Assembly (NCBI RefSeq): GCF_014195635.1
Contig: NZ_JACICC010000001.1
Coordinates: 862,683-926,682, forward strand
Source: Pseudochelatococcus contaminans
Lineage (GTDB): Bacteria; Pseudomonadota; Alphaproteobacteria; Rhizobiales; Beijerinckiaceae
DNA length: 64,000 nt
Direction of reading: 5' to 3'
The notes beneath the pieces were generated by a model. It had not been told where the DNA came from. It searched no databases and saw only the letters and a program-made list of their open reading frames with translations. This document shows positions 48,221 to 57,369 of the stretch, in pieces (the first letter of the stretch is position 1; the number at the start of each line of letters is the position of its first letter). The position numbers were made by a program, and so were the translations under genes.

Positions 48221-48643
48221 ATGTCAGCACCCGAAACCACGATATGCCATGCCACGCTTGTTCCCAATCAGCGTCGCGAGACTTTCCTTCCAACCCTGTT
48301 CGGTCGGCAACATCTGATCATCGCCGAAAATACGCTCTACAATCTGATGGGCTTGCTCAGTCCACGCGACTATGGCGGGGGCTTCTGGGATTTCTACGAG
48401 CATGAAGGCAAGCCTCTCTATCTCGTGCCGACGTCCAGGCCCCGCTACCGGATCACCTGCGAGACCAATGGCTACGAGGGCGACGTCTCCGCCGGCGCCG
48501 CTGGCATCATCGCCACGCTTTTCGCCCTCTCGCATCTTTCCTTCAAATACGAATCCGTCCTTCTGGCCGAGGGATATAGCCGCCTTTACGCTTTTGCAGC
48601 GGATCACCCCGAAGCGTCGGAAATATTTCAAGCCATCGACTGA
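48221..48643 (+). CDS. ardB: Antirestriction protein, KlcA/ArdB family
   Basis: ArdB/KlcA proteins protect incoming mobile DNA from type I restriction without mimicking DNA. The 140-residue protein shows the family blocks RRETFLPTLFGRQHL, YGGGFWDFYE and EGDVSAGAAGIIATLFALSH, and ends in HPEASEIFQAID. Length is normal. It is preceded by a leader of the repeated family and followed by a terminator, then by the methyltransferase-helicase gene, so two antirestriction-type functions lie together. Confidence 0.88.
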   Translation: MSAPETTICHATLVPNQRRETFLPTLFGRQHLIIAENTLYNLMGLLSPRDYGGGFWDFYEHEGKPLYLVPTSRPRYRITCETNGYEGDVSAGAAGIIATLFALSHLSFKYESVLLAEGYSRLYAFAADHPEASEIFQAID

Positions 48644-48651
48644 GCATTCCG

Positions 48652-48681
48652 AGCGCCCCACCTCACGGCAGGGCGCTTTTT
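48652..48681 (+). terminator. Rho-independent terminator of ardB
   Basis: AGCGCCC (48652-48658) pairs with GGGCGCT (48671-48677), followed by TTTT. Nine bases after the ardB stop. Confidence 0.8.
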
Positions 48682-48705
48682 CCATGTCGGCCACGGCCGG
48701 TCATT

Positions 48706-48801
48706 TGAGAGCAAGAGGCGGGCCGGAAGGGGTTTGAGCCGGTGCGGTCGAGAGAGAGCATCACCCGGTTCATCCCGCTTCGCTCTCCGAGGTTCCCTCC
48801 C
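48706..48801 (+). promoter_or_regulatory. Structured leader of the helicase fusion (leader family copy 4)
   Basis: GAGAGCAAGAGG, then GGGCCGGAAGGGGTTTGAG and GTGCGGTCGAGAGAG, nearly as in copy 3. GAGCCGG pairs with CCGGTTC. It starts 25 bases after the ardB terminator, so it must include or follow a separate promoter. Confidence 0.65.
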
Positions 48802-51800
48802 ATGACATATGCTACTGCCGCCGCTCAGCTTCCGGCCGCACCGCTCGTTCCTGCCGCCGACACGGCCTTCGCCGTCCATCAGGCAGCACTTCTCCTCCTT
48901 CCCCATCTCGAACGCGGCCAGCGCGTCGATGCCGCGACCTTGCGCGGCGCGATGGAAACCGCCTTTGGCGCGTCCGACGCCACCGGCGCCTGGGACTGGA
49001 AAACCGCCTATGAAGCCTGCGAGGCGGCGACCGTGCTGTTTCTGCGCAAATACGGAAAGGCGCTTTTCCGCAAAGCCGGGTCTCAGGCCGCCAGCCTGCC
49101 GCTACTGACGAAGATCGCCGGGCTGCTGCCCACCCACACGCGCCGTTCGGAAGAAAGTCAGACCTTCCAGCAGTTCTCGACGCCGATCCCGCTTGGCCTG
49201 ATCGCCGCTACCGCCGCCGCCATCACCCCCGCCGACCGGGTTCTGGAACCCTCGGCAGGCACCGGGCTTCTCGCCATCCTGGCGGAGATCGCCGGCGGAT
49301 CGCTGGTGCTGAACGAGCTGGCGGAGACCCGCGCCGATCTTCTCTCCCACCTCTTTCCGGCCAATCCCGTCACCCGCTTCGACGCGGCGCAGATCCACGA
49401 TCATCTCGATCCGGCGCTCGTTCCGAGCGTGGTGTTGATGAACCCTCCCTTCTCAGTGATGGCCAATGTCTCCGGCCGGATGGCCGACGCGGCCTATCGC
49501 CATGTCGCCTCGGCCCTGGCGCGTCTGGCCGATGGCGGCCGGCTGGTGACGATCACCGGATCGAGCTTCGCACCCGATACGCCCGCTTGGGCAGCGGCCT
49601 TCATCCGGCTTCAGGAACATGGCCGCGTGGTGTTCACCGCGCCCATCGACGGCGCGGTCTATGCCAAGCATGGCACCACGATCGACACCCGCCTGACCGT
49701 CATCGACAAGCTGCCCGCCGACGATCCGACCGTATTCCCGGCCTCGCCGGGGATCGCGCCCGATGTTGCCACCCTGATCGGCTGGATAGGCGAGCATGTT
49801 CCGGCGCGCTTGCCGGTCGATGCCTCGGTCGCCGTTCCCGTTGCCGCGCTCGCAGCGCCGCGCACCGTTCGCGGTTATCTCGCCCGCGCCGCCGCATCCT
49901 CTCCCGTCCGCACCGTCGCCGAGCCCGAGGGCGTCGAACTCGCCTATGACACCGTCGACTGGACGCCCGCCGAGGACGGCCGCATCACCGACGCCATCTA
50001 TGAAGAATACGGGTTGCAGGCGATCCGCATTCCCGGCGCTGCGGCCCATCCCACCAGGCTGGTGCAGTCGGCGGCCATGTCCAGCGTCGCGCCACCCAGG
50101 CCGAGCTACCGGCCGCGGCTTCCCGCCAGCATCGTCACCGATGGCCTGCTATCCGACGCACAGCTTGAGACCGTCATCTATGCCGGCGATGCCCATTCGG
50201 ACTTCCTCGCCGGTTCGTGGACGCTGGACGAGACCTTCGATGTCGTCTCGGCAGCCCCCGACGATGCACCAAACGCCGTCCGCTTTCGTCGCGGCTTCAT
50301 GCTCGGCGACGGCACCGGCGCGGGCAAAGGCCGCCAGTCGGCCGGGATCATCCTCGACAACTGGATGAGAGGGAGGCGCAAGGCCGTCTGGATCTCCAAA
50401 TCCGACAAGCTGCTCGAAGATGCGCAGCGCGACTGGTCGGCGCTCGGCATGGAGCGTCTGCTGGTCACGCCGCTGTCGCGTTTCCCGCAGGGCAAGGACA
50501 TTCGACTGCCCGAAGGCGTCCTGTTCACCACCTATTCCACGCTGCGTTCCGATGAGCGCGGCGAGAAGGTTTCGCGCGTCCGCCAGATCGTCGATTGGCT
50601 GGGTTCCGACTTCGATGGCGTGATTATTTTCGACGAGAGCCACGCCATGCAGAACGCGGCGGGCGGCAAGGGCGAACGCGGCGATGTCTCCGCCTCGCAG
50701 CAGGGGCGCGCGGGGCTTCGCCTCCAGCACGCCCTGCCGAATGCCCGCATCGTCTATGTCTCGGCGACCGGCGCGACCACGGTTCACAATCTCGCCTATG
50801 CGCAGCGGCTCGGCCTGTGGGGTGGCGAAGACTTTCCGTTCTCGACCAGGGCGGAATTCGTCGAAGCCATCGAGGCCGGCGGCGTCGCGGCGATGGAGGT
50901 GCTGGCTCGCGATCTTCGGGCGCTCGGCCTCTATACGGCGCGGTCACTCTCCTATGATGGCGTCGAATACGAACTGGTCGAACACCAGCTTACGCCGGAG
51001 CAGACCCGCATCTATGACGCCTATGCCGGGGCGTTTGCCGTCATCCATAACAATCTCGACGCCGCGATGCAGGCCGCCAACATCACCGGCGGCGGCGATG
51101 GCGGCTCCGCCACGTTGAACCGGCAGGCCAAGTCCGCCGCACGGTCCGCCTTTGAATCGGCCAAGCAGAGGTTCTTCGGCCATCTGCTCACCAGCATGAA
51201 GACGCCGACCCTGATCGCCGCGATCGACCGCGATCTGGCAGACGGTCATGCCGCCGTGATCCAGATTGTTTCCACCGGCGAGGCGCTGATGGAACGCCGC
51301 CTGGCGGAACTTCCCGCCGAGGAATGGAACGACGTCCGCGTTGACATCACGCCGAGGGAATACGTCCTGGACTACCTCGCCCATTCCTTCCCGGTGCAGC
51401 TCTACGAGCCGTTCACCGACGACGAGGGCAATCTATCGTCGCGCCCCGTCTATCGCGACGGCCAGCCGGTCGAAAGCCGCGAGGCCGTCGCCCGCCGCGA
51501 CCGGCTGATCGAGAAACTCGCCTCGCTTCCTCCCGTTCCGGGCGCGCTCGACCAGATCGTCCAGCGTTTTGGCACGGATATGGTGGCCGAGGTGACGGGA
51601 CGCTCGCGGCGCATCGTCCGCAGGTCGGGTGCCGACTCCATGACCAGCCCCGGCGGCGTTGATCGTCTCGCCGTCGAGAACCGCGCCGGCTCGGCCAATC
51701 TCGCGGAAACCGCCGCCTTCATGGACGATCAGAAGCGCATCCTGATCTTCTCGGACGCCGGCGGCACCGGGCGCTCCTATCACGCCGATCTCGGCGCGAA

Positions 51801-53172
51801 GAACCAGCGCCTGCGCGTTCACTATCTGCTCGAACCGGGCTGGAAGGCCGACGCCGCCATTCAGGGGCTTGGCCGCACCAATCGCACCAACCAGAAGCAG
51901 CCGCCCCTGTTCCGGCCGATTTCGACGAATGTGAAGGCGGAAAAGCGCTTCCTTTCGACCATCGCGCGGCGTCTCGACACGCTGGGCGCGATCACGCGAG
52001 GCCAGCGCCAGACCGGCGGACAGGGCCTGTTCCGGCCCGAAGACAATCTGGAATCCCACTACGCGCGTGATGCGCTGCGCCAGCTTTACATGCTGATCGT
52101 GCGCGGCAAGGTCGAAGGCTGCTCGCTGCAAATGTTCGAGGACGCTACCGGCCTCAAACTGATGGATTCTACCGGCATCAAGGACGAGTTGCCGCCGATC
52201 ACCACCTTTCTCAATCGGCTGCTGGCGCTCACCATCGAATTGCAGGGCGTGCTGTTCACCGCCTTCGAGCAATTGCTGAACGCCAGGATCGAGGGCGCCA
52301 TCGCCAGCGGAAGCTATGATGTAGGACTCGAAACGCTGCGGGCGGAATCGTTCACCGTCAACGACCGCCAGACCATCCACGTTCATCCCGGCACCGGGGC
52401 CGAGGCCCGGCTGCTGACCATCACCCAGCGCGAGCGCAACCGGCCGGTCACGCTCGACGCGGCCCTCGACCAACTCGCCGACCCTCGGGCGAAGCTCCTC
52501 ATCAACGAGCGCTCTGGTCGCGCCGCCGTCCAGATCCCGACCACCAGCGTCATGCTCGACGATGGCGAGATTGAACGGCGCATCCGCCTGATCCGGCCGA
52601 TGGAGGCGCACAACGTCCCAGTCAAGATGATGGACGAAACCCACTGGGTCGAGACCGATCAGTCCACCTTCACCCGGCTTTGGGAGAAGGAGGTGGCCGA
52701 GGTGCCGGAATTCGTCGACAGCACAATCCATGTCGTCAGCGGTCTGTTGCTGCCGATCTGGAAACGCCTGCCGAACGACTCGACGCGGGTTTACCGGCTC
52801 CAGACCGACGAGGGTGAGCGCATCGTCGGCCGTCGTGTTTCGCCCGCCTGGGTTGCCGGCGCGATGGCGACCGGCACATCGTCGCTGACGCCGGACGACG
52901 CCTTCATGGCGCTCACGGACGGCAAGACCATCCTCGACCTCAGCGAAGGGCTTCAGCTTCGCCGCAGCCGCGTCATGGGCGCCAATCGCATCGAGCTGTC
53001 CGGCTTCACCGATGTCATGCGGGACCGCCTGCGGGCCTATGGCCTCTTCCACGAAATCATCTCGTGGAAATTGCGGATGTTCGTGCCGATCGACACCAGC
53101 GGCCCGGCCGTTCTGGCCAAGGTGCTGGAGCGGTATCCCGTCCAGCGCATCGGTGAACGGGAGGCGGCATAA
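48802..53172 (+). CDS. Methyltransferase - strawberry-notch helicase fusion (DarB-like)
   Basis: A 1456-residue protein. Residues about 120-320 form an N6-adenine methyltransferase-like domain, with SAM motif VLEPSAGTGLLA (about 147-158) and catalytic NPPF (214-217). Residues about 480-1100 are an SF2 helicase of strawberry-notch type: Walker A GDGTGAGKGRQ (502-512), DESH box (about 611-614), and the C-terminal helicase motif GRTNRTNQ (about 1024-1031). A further domain of about 350 residues follows. The plan recalls P1 DarB, a virion protein that protects DNA from type I restriction. It follows ardB and abuts the Toprim gene (ATG directly after TAA). Confidence 0.87.
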   Translation: MTYATAAAQLPAAPLVPAADTAFAVHQAALLLLPHLERGQRVDAATLRGAMETAFGASDATGAWDWKTAYEACEAATVLFLRKYGKALFRKAGSQAASLPLLTKIAGLLPTHTRRSEESQTFQQFSTPIPLGLIAATAAAITPADRVLEPSAGTGLLAILAEIAGGSLVLNELAETRADLLSHLFPANPVTRFDAAQIHDHLDPALVPSVVLMNPPFSVMANVSGRMADAAYRHVASALARLADGGRLVTITGSSFAPDTPAWAAAFIRLQEHGRVVFTAPIDGAVYAKHGTTIDTRLTVIDKLPADDPTVFPASPGIAPDVATLIGWIGEHVPARLPVDASVAVPVAALAAPRTVRGYLARAAASSPVRTVAEPEGVELAYDTVDWTPAEDGRITDAIYEEYGLQAIRIPGAAAHPTRLVQSAAMSSVAPPRPSYRPRLPASIVTDGLLSDAQLETVIYAGDAHSDFLAGSWTLDETFDVVSAAPDDAPNAVRFRRGFMLGDGTGAGKGRQSAGIILDNWMRGRRKAVWISKSDKLLEDAQRDWSALGMERLLVTPLSRFPQGKDIRLPEGVLFTTYSTLRSDERGEKVSRVRQIVDWLGSDFDGVIIFDESHAMQNAAGGKGERGDVSASQQGRAGLRLQHALPNARIVYVSATGATTVHNLAYAQRLGLWGGEDFPFSTRAEFVEAIEAGGVAAMEVLARDLRALGLYTARSLSYDGVEYELVEHQLTPEQTRIYDAYAGAFAVIHNNLDAAMQAANITGGGDGGSATLNRQAKSAARSAFESAKQRFFGHLLTSMKTPTLIAAIDRDLADGHAAVIQIVSTGEALMERRLAELPAEEWNDVRVDITPREYVLDYLAHSFPVQLYEPFTDDEGNLSSRPVYRDGQPVESREAVARRDRLIEKLASLPPVPGALDQIVQRFGTDMVAEVTGRSRRIVRRSGADSMTSPGGVDRLAVENRAGSANLAETAAFMDDQKRILIFSDAGGTGRSYHADLGAKNQRLRVHYLLEPGWKADAAIQGLGRTNRTNQKQPPLFRPISTNVKAEKRFLSTIARRLDTLGAITRGQRQTGGQGLFRPEDNLESHYARDALRQLYMLIVRGKVEGCSLQMFEDATGLKLMDSTGIKDELPPITTFLNRLLALTIELQGVLFTAFEQLLNARIEGAIASGSYDVGLETLRAESFTVNDRQTIHVHPGTGAEARLLTITQRERNRPVTLDAALDQLADPRAKLLINERSGRAAVQIPTTSVMLDDGEIERRIRLIRPMEAHNVPVKMMDETHWVETDQSTFTRLWEKEVAEVPEFVDSTIHVVSGLLLPIWKRLPNDSTRVYRLQTDEGERIVGRRVSPAWVAGAMATGTSSLTPDDAFMALTDGKTILDLSEGLQLRRSRVMGANRIELSGFTDVMRDRLRAYGLFHEIISWKLRMFVPIDTSGPAVLAKVLERYPVQRIGEREAA

Positions 53173-54210
53173 ATGGCTCGCCACGACGCCTCCGAACTCG
53201 CGCACCGTCTCGGCCGGGAGGCCGAGGCGGTATGCCGCCACTATCTGTCGTCGGGCAAACGCGCTGGACGTTACTGGCTGGTCGGCGATGTGCAAAACAG
53301 CGCCGGCCGCTCGATGTTCGTGCGCCTGACCGGACCTGAATCCGGTAAGGGTGCAGCGGGCAAATGGACCGACGCGGCAACGGGCGAACACGGCGACCTG
53401 CTCGACGTCATCCGAGAAAGCTGCGGCCTCATCGACTTCAGGGACGTCACTGAGGAAGCCCGGTCCTTCCTCAGCCTGCCGAGGTCGGAGCCCGATCCGC
53501 ATCCCAACCCCCGCGCGGGAAGAACGCCAGCGGGATCAACGGAGTCAGCGCAGCGTCTGTTCGCCATGGCGCAACCGATTGGCGGGACAGTCGTGGAAAC
53601 GCATCTGCGCAAACGTGCGATTACGGCTTTGCACGAAACCGGCAGCCTGCGGTTCCATCCGCGCTGCTACTATCGTCCCGAGGGGCACGCGCCCACCGAG
53701 ACCTGGCCCGCGATGATCGCAGCCGTCACCGACCTTGGCGGCGTCCAGACCGGCGCGCATCGCACCTGGCTCCTGCCCAATGGTAGCGGCAAAGCCCCTG
53801 TCGAAACGCCGAGGCGGGCGATGGGCAATCTCCTGGGGCACGGCGTCCGCTTCGGTGTGGCGGATGATGTTCTGGCGGCCGGCGAAGGGATCGAGACCGT
53901 GCTGTCGGCCCGCTCGGGTCTGCCCCATATGCCGATGATGGCCGCGCTCTCAGCGGCTCACCTTGCCGCCATCCTGTTCCCGGCAACGCTGAAACGGCTC
54001 TATATCGTGCGCGATGCCGATCCGGCGGGGGATGGCGCGCGAGACCGCCTGGTCGAACGGGCCAGAGGCGTCGGGATCGAGGCGATTGTCCTGTCGCCGG
54101 TGCTCGGGGACTTCAATGAGGATCTGCGCCAGCTCGGCATCGATGCACTACGGTCGGCCTTGCGGGTTCAGATCGTCCCCGAAGACGTCAGCCGGTTTTT
54201 CGCAATGTGA
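53173..54210 (+). CDS. Toprim-domain protein (primase-like)
   Basis: A 345-residue protein of the plasmid/ICE Toprim family. The N-terminal half resembles the zinc-less primase-helicase N domain (ADAATGEHGDLLDVIRESCG-like text in GKWTDAATGEHGDLLDVI). The Toprim part shows the catalytic Glu in GEGIETVLSA (about residue 239) and the DxD metal site in VRDADPAGDGARD (about 281-283). It probably primes DNA synthesis after transfer. Its ATG follows the helicase stop without a gap, so both are one operon. Confidence 0.87.
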   Translation: MARHDASELAHRLGREAEAVCRHYLSSGKRAGRYWLVGDVQNSAGRSMFVRLTGPESGKGAAGKWTDAATGEHGDLLDVIRESCGLIDFRDVTEEARSFLSLPRSEPDPHPNPRAGRTPAGSTESAQRLFAMAQPIGGTVVETHLRKRAITALHETGSLRFHPRCYYRPEGHAPTETWPAMIAAVTDLGGVQTGAHRTWLLPNGSGKAPVETPRRAMGNLLGHGVRFGVADDVLAAGEGIETVLSARSGLPHMPMMAALSAAHLAAILFPATLKRLYIVRDADPAGDGARDRLVERARGVGIEAIVLSPVLGDFNEDLRQLGIDALRSALRVQIVPEDVSRFFAM

Positions 54211-54547
54211 GGCGGCATCGGTCAGGCTGGGGAATGAGCACGGCAGCGCGGAACCTGCCATATCCGGTCAGGGTGTTTCCTTCTGGGTCGGAGAGGCCGC
54301 CGCCCACGGCCTTCTGAGAGGGCGATCGAGCCGTCAAACGGCCCTGACCGGCAATGGCTGCGCCCGGCTATTTTCCGCCGCGCCCTTTGGGCGCTTTGCA
54401 TCGCGAGGCAAAATAGCCGGTCTGCGCCATCCAGCGCTGGAGGCTTGGCCCTCCGCTTCGCTGCGGGTGCAGGTCCGGGCCGCCCGACAGCTTTCGTCGC
54501 CTGCGAAGGCCGCGATGGGCGCGGTCGATCCGACAAGGGCGAACACC
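54211..54547 (+). other. Structured non-coding stretch with nested inverted repeats
   Basis: About 340 bases between the Toprim and DUF2493 genes. CCGGTCAGGG (54264-54273) and its complement (54342-54351) form one distant pair. Then CCGGCTATTTT (54364-54374) pairs with AAAATAGCCGG (54410-54420) and encloses a second hairpin, GCGCCC-TTT-GGGCGC (54380-54394). The frame of the next gene is open through this stretch, but protein-like sequence starts only at 54548. It may be an RNA element, a lagging-strand origin or a transfer-related site. Confidence 0.6.
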
Positions 54548-55483
54548 ATGATGACCGAATATGATGACGCAGGTTTCGAGCCGCAACACACTTCATCCCC
54601 TACCGATCACCTCCTCAACGAACTCCAGCTCTACGGCTACCGTCCGTTCGAGGATGAACCCGACCCAAGGCCGCTTCCCGAAGGCAATGCCGTCGCTGGC
54701 GCCGTCGCCGACATCTTCGACGCCCTGATCGCAACGCTCAGTGACACCCGCCTCGAACCCGACCTCGACGAACTGCTGTGGTCGACCGTCAATCTCTTCC
54801 ACCGCGCCACCGCCCGGATCGAACGCGATCTGGACGATAACGAGCAGGCCCAGCGTCGCGGCCAGCGGGAACAGGACGGCTCGGAGGTAAAGTCGGTCGA
54901 GCTTGAGCGCCTGACGGCAGAGGGGCAGACCTTCATCGAGCGGCGCAACAGCATGGAACTCTTCCGCGATGTCGCCGCCGAACAGTTCGAGCGCCAGACC
55001 GGATCGGCCTGGCGGCCGCGCTCAGGATCGATGGTCAACCACCGCAATCTGACCTCGGCGATGATCGACAGCCGGGACTTCCTCGCCGCCAAGCGTCGGG
55101 CGGAAACCGAGGTGATGCTGCCCGCCGGATCCAGGGTCGCCTTCACCGGCGGTCTCGACTTCAACGACCATCGCCTGATCTGGGCCAAGCTCGATCAGGT
55201 CCATGCCAAGCATCCCGATATGGTGCTGCTGCACGGTGGATCGCCCAAGGGCGCCGAGTTGATCGCGGCGAAATGGGCCGACACCCGCAAGGTTCCGCAG
55301 GTCGCCTTCAAGCCCGACTGGACCAAACACGCCAAGTCCGCGCCCTTCAAGCGCAACGACGCCATGCTCGATGTCCTGCCGGTTGGCGTCCTGGTCTTTC
55401 CCGGCACCGGCATCCAGGAGAACCTTGCGGACAAGGCCCGCAAGCTCGGCATCCCGGTCATGAAGTTCGACGGCGGCGCGTAA
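54548..55483 (+). CDS. DUF2493 (SLOG-like) protein
   Basis: A 311-residue protein. The N-terminal 180 residues are helical and acidic. The C-terminal part (about 195-305) is the DUF2493 domain: VAFTGGLDFNDHRLIWAKLD, LLHGGSPKGAELIAAKWA and FPGTGIQENLADKARKLGIPV form a Rossmann-like nucleotide-binding fold of the SLOG superfamily. The domain is common on mobile elements, its ligand unknown. The ATG at 54548 is chosen where similarity begins. A GCCGCC-GCCC-GGCGGC hairpin (55487-55502) follows the stop. Confidence 0.82.
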   Translation: MMTEYDDAGFEPQHTSSPTDHLLNELQLYGYRPFEDEPDPRPLPEGNAVAGAVADIFDALIATLSDTRLEPDLDELLWSTVNLFHRATARIERDLDDNEQAQRRGQREQDGSEVKSVELERLTAEGQTFIERRNSMELFRDVAAEQFERQTGSAWRPRSGSMVNHRNLTSAMIDSRDFLAAKRRAETEVMLPAGSRVAFTGGLDFNDHRLIWAKLDQVHAKHPDMVLLHGGSPKGAELIAAKWADTRKVPQVAFKPDWTKHAKSAPFKRNDAMLDVLPVGVLVFPGTGIQENLADKARKLGIPVMKFDGGA

Positions 55484-55785
55484 AGCGCCGCCGCCCGGCG
55501 GCTGGTTCAGCCGGGCAGTGCCTCAATCTGAATTTCTTGAATTACCGCTACCGACACCATCCCAGCCGTTCGGGGAGCTTTCGTCGGCACCCGAAACCCG
55601 CCGTCCGTCGGAAATAGGGCAACGGGAAACTGGGGGTCGATCACAGACCGACAGCTATTGAGCACGATCAAGAACGTAGCGTGCTTTTAGAGCAACCGCT
55701 GGCTCTCAAACGCGGCCGCAATTTTTTTCCTTCGGCTTCTGGGTCGAATTGCTTCTATCCCATCCAGGGCGACAGCGGAAAGCAG
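55484..55785. other. Gap between DUF2493 and the defence-like insert
   Basis: About 300 bases. A hairpin directly after DUF2493 may terminate it. A second small hairpin, AGAGC/GCTCT (55689-55706), and an ATTTTTTTCC run (55730-55739) mark the right part. No gene is seen. Base composition drops in GC here, which fits the border of an insertion. Confidence 0.4.
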
Positions 55786-56652
55786 TCAGGAGACGAATAG
55801 GTCGCGCACCCGGATAAGACAGTTGCCGGTCTCGGCGGCCCTGCGAACCTTCTGCTCGATGACGTGGTTGATCGGTATTTGCCGCTGCAGTGCGTCATGG
55901 ATGTCAAGCCCCTCCATGCAGACGATCCGTTTGCCACGCCCAAATGCGACCAGTCCGTCCTGTGAGAAGCCGGAGTAGCTGACGAAGAGCCCTCGGGCCC
56001 AGGCGGCCTTCTGTTCGATTTTGCCGTGAAAGGCATGGAGATCGCCAATACCGGTCAAGTTGCTTTGCCATTTGGCCTCGAGCAGATATATTTCGCCATC
56101 TAGGACGAAGCTACCGTCGATCTGCTCTCCCCGATTGCGGAATGGATCCCGCGCTTTCATGCCGAAGGTGTCGAACAAGGACTTGAGGAACGCCTCGAAG
56201 CGATAGCCACGATCGTGGGGTGGATGATTGTTCAGTGAGATCAGGTCTTGCCGTATCTGTTCGAGAGCGGGCCAACTGTAGGCAGGACGCACCAGCGTGC
56301 TCTCAGTGGCAGGCTTGTTACCACGCAGCCGATCGATGATGTCGAGCAGACGACCATGTGCGTTCGGCACATCATCGGGAAGACCCCGCATCTGCCGGAA
56401 TGCCTCCCGATGCTCCCAGAGCGCCTGCAGGGTCCTCACCGCTGTCTCGGTGTCTGCCTGTTTGAGGTAGTAGCGGAGCCGCTTTCCCTTTGAGCCACCC
56501 TCGGCGTAATACAGGTCGTCATTGATATCGACGTTAAGTTCATCCGCAAAGAACTCGGCGAACGTGCGGTCGGAAAAATTGAGTACATAACCACCGCCCA
56601 TGTCGAAGATCTGGTCGAGCGTGGCCATGTCTATAGGTCTGATCTTTGGCAT
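55786..56652 (-). CDS. PD-(D/E)XK restriction-endonuclease-like protein
   Basis: A 288-residue protein. The C-terminal nuclease domain (about 145-285) shows the Mrr-type order: Glu153 in GYRFEAFLKSLF, Asp179 in EQIDGSF, and Glu192-Ala-Lys194 in YLLEAKW, with a following Gln-rich helix region (KIEQKAAWARGLFVS). The N-terminal domain (about 10-90, FDMGGGYVLNFSDRTFAEFF) is one I associate with defence proteins. It could be a type IV restriction enzyme or an abortive-infection effector. It is divergent from the HEPN gene across a 200-base AT-rich promoter region. Confidence 0.8.
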   Translation of the reverse strand: MPKIRPIDMATLDQIFDMGGGYVLNFSDRTFAEFFADELNVDINDDLYYAEGGSKGKRLRYYLKQADTETAVRTLQALWEHREAFRQMRGLPDDVPNAHGRLLDIIDRLRGNKPATESTLVRPAYSWPALEQIRQDLISLNNHPPHDRGYRFEAFLKSLFDTFGMKARDPFRNRGEQIDGSFVLDGEIYLLEAKWQSNLTGIGDLHAFHGKIEQKAAWARGLFVSYSGFSQDGLVAFGRGKRIVCMEGLDIHDALQRQIPINHVIEQKVRRAAETGNCLIRVRDLFVS

Positions 56653-56702
56653 GAATCCTCCCCGTTCGCCTGATGAAACAACCCCGTATCAGCACGCTCA
56701 TC

Positions 56703-56723
56703 CCCACGACGAACCGTCGTGGG
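56703..56723. promoter_or_regulatory. Perfect hairpin in the divergent promoter region
   Basis: CCCACGACG (56703-56711), loop AAC, complement (56715-56723). It lies 50 bases upstream of the endonuclease start codon and may be an operator or a leader hairpin that limits expression. Confidence 0.4.
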
Positions 56724-56855
56724 CCGCCATACCATAATTACTCAGATACTAAGGCATACTGTCATTCTCTAATTTCTACTCGTTGAATTCGAAACACATT
56801 TATGATTCTAGCTTTGATGTATACCGGACGTTGAAACTGACCTATAGACCTGCTC

Positions 56856-57365
56856 ATGACACAAATCACCGACTGGCTTAGGGCGAAGGCGCATGGCTTC
56901 AATCACCTCTCAAACGAGGAGGTGAGCGCCATCTCGGACTTCTCGCTGCTCTGGGCCCTTTTCGAGTCCCGCCTGCTCAACACCGAAGGAAGTGCCCGGT
57001 CCATCTCCGACATGGTAGATGACTGGCAAAAGGACGGGACACTCGACGCGCCGTCCTTCGATCCGGAGCTCGGCTATTTTCGGCAACGCTATTTCGCAAA
57101 TGGCGCCTTTACCGGTCACTTCGACCACCTGCATCTGCGAAAGAACGATCAAGAGCCGCTGATCCGCGCTGTCATCGACGGCAGCGACAATGATCCGCGC
57201 GATCGCGTCGCCGCCGTCCTGATCATCATTCTCCGCTATCGCAACAACCTCTTCCATGGCGTGAAATGGCAGTACAAGCTCGCCGGCCAGCTTGGCAATT
57301 TCACCGCCGCGAACACCGCTCTGATGAAGGTGCTGGATCGGCACGGCGCGCTCCTTGAAGGGTAG
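56856..57365 (+). CDS. HEPN-like protein
   Basis: A 169-residue, helix-rich protein. The motif RNNLFH (Arg129 to His134, Rx4H) is the catalytic signature of HEPN RNases, and its setting (VLIIILRYRNNLFHGVKW) is as in Apea/MAE_28990-type HEPN proteins. HEPN proteins are frequent RNA-cleaving toxins in toxin-antitoxin and phage-defence systems. The next gene starts 5 bases after the stop codon, so the two are coupled. No clear Shine-Dalgarno is seen before the ATG. Function as an RNase is inference from the motif. Confidence 0.68.
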   Translation: MTQITDWLRAKAHGFNHLSNEEVSAISDFSLLWALFESRLLNTEGSARSISDMVDDWQKDGTLDAPSFDPELGYFRQRYFANGAFTGHFDHLHLRKNDQEPLIRAVIDGSDNDPRDRVAAVLIIILRYRNNLFHGVKWQYKLAGQLGNFTAANTALMKVLDRHGALLEG

Positions 57366-57369
57366 CGCC

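Noticed and set aside
51433..53502. 689-codon open frame on the minus strand
   Set aside because: Antisense shadow of the methyltransferase-helicase gene; no family resemblance and Arg/Asp-rich filler composition.
54014..54547. N-terminal extension of the DUF2493 frame
   Set aside because: The sequence there overlaps the Toprim gene and then the inverted repeats; protein-like text starts at MMTEYDD (54548).
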